From assembly GCA_026686845.1 (NCBI GenBank), contig JAIVEN010000012.1, forward strand, positions 13,270,501 to 13,334,500: a DNA stretch of 64,000 bases, in the 5' to 3' direction. The stretch comes from Adenanthera pavonina. Taxonomy: Eukaryota > Streptophyta > Magnoliopsida > Fabales > Fabaceae. The notes beneath the pieces are model-generated. The model did no database searches. It was not told where the DNA came from and saw nothing but the letters and a program-made list of their open reading frames with translations. This document shows positions 59,386-64,000 of this stretch, piece after piece (within the stretch, counting starts at the first letter, position 1; every line of letters begins with the position of its first letter). The translations under genes and the position numbers were made by a program.

Positions 59386-62300
59386 TCCTATGCAATATAT
59401 TATATCGTACAGTAATTCCATACTTACTATGTCAGTGACTCAGTACATGGGCTAAAAATAACACTTATTTTTATTTTAGGAATTAAAGAAAATGGCATTT
59501 AACCATTTAAAAAAGAGTATTAATAGAAAGGAATTTAATGGTTTTGGAAATTGAAAATTTGGATGAAAGATTCAAGTTATGGTTCTTAGTTTTCAAGCTG
59601 AATTATTCTTTATATTTTTTGATATTATAAATTTCAAATTTTTTATAATATAGAAAAGACAAGTTTCAATAATAAATTCAGTCTTTCATAAAAAAATTTT
59701 AATTTTCAATATCATTAATTAATTGAATAAAATAAAAGATATAAAATTTCATAAACATAAAGGCCAACCGCAAATTTCAAACAAAATATAATTTTATTTT
59801 TATGTTAATTTTGTGTAGCTTTCAAGATTTTGGGATAAACTTAATATATGAGTCTCTCATCTTTAGCATTTTTAATAAAGAAATAAGGAGTGTAACCAAA
59901 AAATAATAATAAGGAGCACATCGAGAATTAATTAGAATGAGGTGATGATGCTAAAGTAACTTCACTTTTTATTTGTTAACCCTATGGCATGCATCATCAC
60001 CAATGACCAAGAATTTAGGGAAAAAATTGACACTGCTAGATAAATTATAACAAATACTGATAAATTATAACAAATATAAACATATAATTCACTTTTTATT
60101 TTTAGGTCGGATAAAAAAAAGGTTCTAAAATAAAAAATTTCATATAATTTTAAAAAAGGATCAGTTATCATAATTTTGCTAAATATAAGTATTAACCAAT
60201 GTTTTCAGAATTCATAGGAATTGAAGTAAATGAGTCACTAAAAGGTTCATCATCTAATTAAGGTAATAATTATATATATGAGTCACTAAAATGAATTGCA
60301 TTGAAATTAAGCTATATATTAAAAAGATTAAAATATATTGACCTCAATATTAAAGTTATAAAGACCTCCCAGAGATCTCTATTTTCAAAACATAAACTTT
60401 TTTAATACTATTTAATAATATTCTATAAAAGATTATGTAATACATTTTTTATCAATTAAAATTTATATTAAAATAACTTAAAAATACCATTATAATCTAA
60501 AAATCTCTAATTTATATCGTACAAAATTAAAACAAATTAAAAATATTATAAAATGTATTTTCTATTCATATGATATTAAAAATAAAAATATTTAATAAAT
60601 AATTTTAAAATAATTCATTATAGTAATATTTAAAAAAATTTGAGAATATTAATTACAAATTAATAAAATAATAATATGTTACTCTACACAAATGCAATGA
60701 TCGCATTCTAGTTGAAAATTAAAAAGTAAAAAAAAATTATAAATATTTATGTTAAAGAGGATGTTTTTGTCTAAGTTAAATTTTGTGAGTTAAAATGAAG
60801 GGAAAATATCTATGATTTAGGTAAAAAAAAATAATAAGCATGAAATGGAATACATTAGAAACAAACCAAATACATTAGAAACAAACCAATGTTTTCCATA
60901 AATGAAGCAGATTTGAATTGGACGAAGGTTCAATTCTGCCAATAAATTGAAATAAGCTACATATTCAAAAAAAGTAAAATATATTAAGCCTCCCATCTAT
61001 TTACAAAATCTAACCATAAAATCTAACCATTTTTAATCCAATTTTTAACACCCTTCAAGAATATTCTATTAAAATATCTAATTTCTATCTAACAAAATCT
61101 AAAATAATTTCTATCCAACAAAATCTAAATAATTTTAAATCTAAAAATATGTTAAATCAACCGATATAAAATATAAAATAAATGTAAGACATCGTTTATC
61201 AACCAAATGAACCTAAAGAAATAATTATATTAAATATTGTGAACTGTTTGGTGGATCGAAATGGTAACTTGATGATATATATATATAATATAACTTTTGA
61301 TAAAACACAGGGCAGGTTATTCATGCATACTTACAAATTACAAAGACCTCATATTTATAAAATTTAAAATATCAATTTCTATCCTGCCAAAATCTAAATA
61401 AATTTAAAATATTTATAAAATAATTAATTGTAGAATAAATAAATTTGAAAATATTAAATTAAAAATTAACAAAATAAAAATATGTTAAACTAAAATATAA
61501 AATAAATGTAAGATGCTGTTTAAAAAAAAAAGCAACAGCTTAGTACCCTTATAATATAAAATCTCTAATTTCTTTGAAAAATATTAGAGAAATAGATTGA
61601 AGAGAAAGAAATATAAAAATATAACATAAAAATATAAATATAAAAATATATATAACATAAAATAGATTGAAGAGATATATATCATGAAAATTCAAACCGG
61701 ATTAACTTGTCACCTAAAAGTATTTATTAAATAATTTTAAATAATTAAATTATCACTTTATCATTTACCATAAAATGATATTGCGAGCTACCTGATTAAA
61801 ATAATATATAATATATATATTTTAAAAATTTTTATTAATATTTAAATAAATATTAACTTAAATAAAGAAAATTAATATTTAAATATTAAATTAAAAATTA
61901 ATATAAAAATGTAAAACGCACGCACCATGAATATGTTTGCGAAAATGCACATTTTATTCTTAAATAAATATTTATATTAATATTAAAGAGGGATATTTTT
62001 TTCCAAAATATAGGGAGGTCGAATAAAAGATTTAATTATACATATAAATATATTACATAAATAATGAATATTAATATAATTAATATAATTATTAATATAA
62101 TTAATAATACATTACTTTTTAATTTATATTGTATAATCTAAAATAATTCATTTAAACAAATAAATATATTAATTTAATTAAATTATAATTAATTGGTTCA
62201 ATCATTAGTTAAATCGTAAATCAATACTCAGCTGGCGAATAATGTGTCGTCTAAAGCCACTTAGCTTACTTGATGAGTATAAAGGAAAAGTACATACTCA

Positions 62301-62766
62301 GAAACCTATAGAACCCATGCCCTTAAGTCATCCACCACATACCTGATAAGCCAAGCCACCACATAGATGCGCAACTATAACTTAATGGGAATAGGAGAGC
62401 TCTCTCCCAATTTTGCAAACAATTTTTATACTTTTTCTCATCTTTTCCCTTAATTAAACAAGGAAAAAGGGACATATTATGTTGACTCCATCAAGTAATT
62501 GGATATAGACCAAAGTCATTGAGTTGCTTTTATTTAGCTCATGAAGAGTAGCAAACCACAATGACTTCAAACAGTTGTATATGTTTCCTTCTACTCTATG
62601 CAGAGTTGTAACACATCTCAATGTCTCAATAATATGTCCGCACAAGTTACGGATCTCTGCTGTTATAACGCAGGTTTTATTAAGGAATATAATTCAAATC
62701 AATCATGGACCCAGTTTAAAGTTTCATAATTCCAAATCAATTCGAGTTAATTAGGGTCAGAAATAT
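59386..62766. other. AT-rich region with diverged tandem segments, no gene
   Basis: Segments starting with 'attgaaattaagctatatatt' (about 60300) and 'aaattgaaataagctacatatt' (about 60946) recur. 'aaatataaaataaatgtaaga' occurs at about 61168 and 61498, about 330 bp apart. A 19-bp direct duplication (acattagaaacaaaccaa) is at 60851 and 60870. 62220-62660 is less AT-rich but gave no recognised product. Confidence 0.45.
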
Positions 62767-63081
62767 ATGGAGCCAGCTTACACTGTCTTATATATATGTC
62801 TAATCTTTTTAATTCTATTTTCTAACCCAAACATCACTTACTCAAGCCAAGAAACAAGAATTAAACAAATATTGGAAGATGATGAATCTTACCTTGCTTG
62901 GAATCAATGGATTACTGGATCATATCTGATAATGGTTTACTTCCTGGAGGATCATATGTCTCCAGAATCAATGATTTTACTTACTGGTTCATTGCAACAT
63001 GATCTGGTTGTTCTCCAAAACCCAACATTTTCATTTCAAGAGCCTCTGCCATATATTCTTTTGTGGCTTTGTGCACCGTGA
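62767..63081 (+). CDS. Unidentified 104-codon ORF, doubtful
   Basis: ATG 62767, stop 63079-63081. The first 28 residues look like a signal peptide or membrane anchor (YICLIFLILFSNP). The middle (EDDESYLAWNQWITGSYLIMVYFLED) faintly recalls copia gag N-terminal domains, but I cannot establish it. No neighbouring exons recognised. It may be a transposon relic or chance. Confidence 0.2.
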   Translation: MEPAYTVLYICLIFLILFSNPNITYSSQETRIKQILEDDESYLAWNQWITGSYLIMVYFLEDHMSPESMILLTGSLQHDLVVLQNPTFSFQEPLPYILLWLCAP

Positions 63082-64000
63082 GACTTATATCCCTTTCCAC
63101 CATATGTACCCATCTTCCACCAATCCCCATTTCATGTCCATGTCAATGAGAGAATTAACGTAAGTATAGTTTCCAACGTGTAATGGGTGCTAAATACAAA
63201 AACCTGAAGTGTAGCATTTGATCAAAATGTTCTAATGCTATCGCATGAGAGTTAACCCATGTAAATGGGTGTCCGTTCAAATCTACTAACCCTGCTGCTA
63301 ACCCTGCAGATTTGCAAAAGGAATACCATTCAGTACAGAATTATACCCGCAAAATTCTCACCGTGCATGGGGCAAAGCCTGACATCATGGCATTCCATGA
63401 GCTAGTGCACTTAAAGTGACATTCCATAGGCATCGAAAACTGGGTCTTAATGACACGAGTATGAATGCGAAGGGACAAAGGGACAAATGATCCATTTTTA
63501 GAGAATTAAAGATATACAATGAATGGACTCCCTACCTCACAAAAGAATAACCAGATGAATATAACTATGATTGACATGGATGAGGCTTTAGAATCTATGC
63601 AGATAGGAAATATTTAGAGATCCAAACTAACTTTTGACTTACTTAAGAGTGGAAAGGAAAAATACATCTGGATCATCATAATGGCTACATATGTATGATA
63701 AAAGTCTACTTCAAAATCATCCTCGTACACACCACATATGCATGAGAAGCTAAGCCTCCATATATCATCGAACACACACAAAGAAACACGTGTGGCATGC
63801 GTGGACAAACAGGTGTGAGATATGCAACATATATATACATGGACGTATATACAAGTATATACGTAAATATATCAATGCATATATATATATACATGCATGG
63901 ACAAATATACATAACTAAACTGAGATTTGTACAAAGGCTACATCCTTGGCAAACTAAACTATGTCGCCTGCAGCGGTAAAAAGTTATAACTAAACTGATT
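63082..64000. other. No gene recognised; TA/AC-rich simple sequence
   Basis: Contains 'tatatacat' and 'catatgtat' rich simple sequence at 63820-63910. The window ends in unremarkable sequence. Confidence 0.45.

Noticed and set aside
62454..62645. 63-codon minus-strand frame in a less AT-rich patch
   Set aside because: No recognised family, no splice-linked neighbours.
62767..63081. Copia gag fragment
   Set aside because: The resemblance is limited to a few residues; kept only as an unidentified ORF with low confidence.
1..64000. tRNA, rRNA, CRISPR, bacterial-type promoter or operon signals
   Set aside because: None seen by eye; the content is that of a plant nuclear chromosome. A tRNAscan-type search was not possible here.

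Overview
The window is nuclear DNA from a flowering plant, most likely a eudicot. It is AT-rich, has one clear intact single-copy gene and is otherwise dominated by plant transposable elements: Ty1/copia of the SIRE/Maximus type, a Ty3/gypsy-like LTR, an RTE-type LINE, a hAT element and MITEs. There is no bacterial operon structure, and no CRISPR array, rRNA or tRNA gene was recognised.

Layout. About 300-820 is a diverged, inverted copy of an LTR family that recurs intact at 23782-26693. Positions 1562-3486 (minus) hold exons of a gene for the RNase P/MRP subunit POP4/Rpp29; one conserved exon could not be found, so it may be a broken copy. A 4.86-kb hAT transposon (5058-9913) with a nearly perfect 8-bp target duplication lies upstream of it. 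A Stowaway-like MITE follows at 10123-10394.

Positions 10552-22206 are an almost complete SIRE-type copia element (11.66 kb, 5-bp target duplication GATAC) with two 1.65-kb LTRs, PBS, gag, pol, an extra envelope-position ORF and two polypurine tracts. It carries a few stop codons, and the second catalytic aspartate of its integrase is changed to tyrosine. Positions 22778-38240 are a nested stack: a truncated SIRE-like LTR (22778-23438 and 37475-about 38240) is split by a second, older SIRE-type element on the minus strand (23439-37474, target duplication GCTTA), whose 3' LTR is itself split by a 2.9-kb TG...CA element (23782-26693, target duplication CAATC).

The right part holds a MITE cluster (39928-40977), a decayed RTE-type LINE on the minus strand (about 41734-44905), a candidate gene remnant (46095-46545), the intact DPH1 gene on the minus strand (49685-51079), a MITE, a TC microsatellite, a head-to-head pair of AT-cored repeats (54735-55775), and about 8 kb of AT-rich sequence without a recognised gene.

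Most unusual observation: all three SIRE-like LTRs carry many copies of a short palindromic motif, but the motif differs from element to element (TTCGAA-type, GGTTATGCGGATAACC-type, CTTGTCATGACAAG-type). In both elements that still have an internal region, the element's own motif array recurs inside it, just upstream of the envelope-position ORF. This suggests a fast-changing but architecturally conserved regulatory or structural module.
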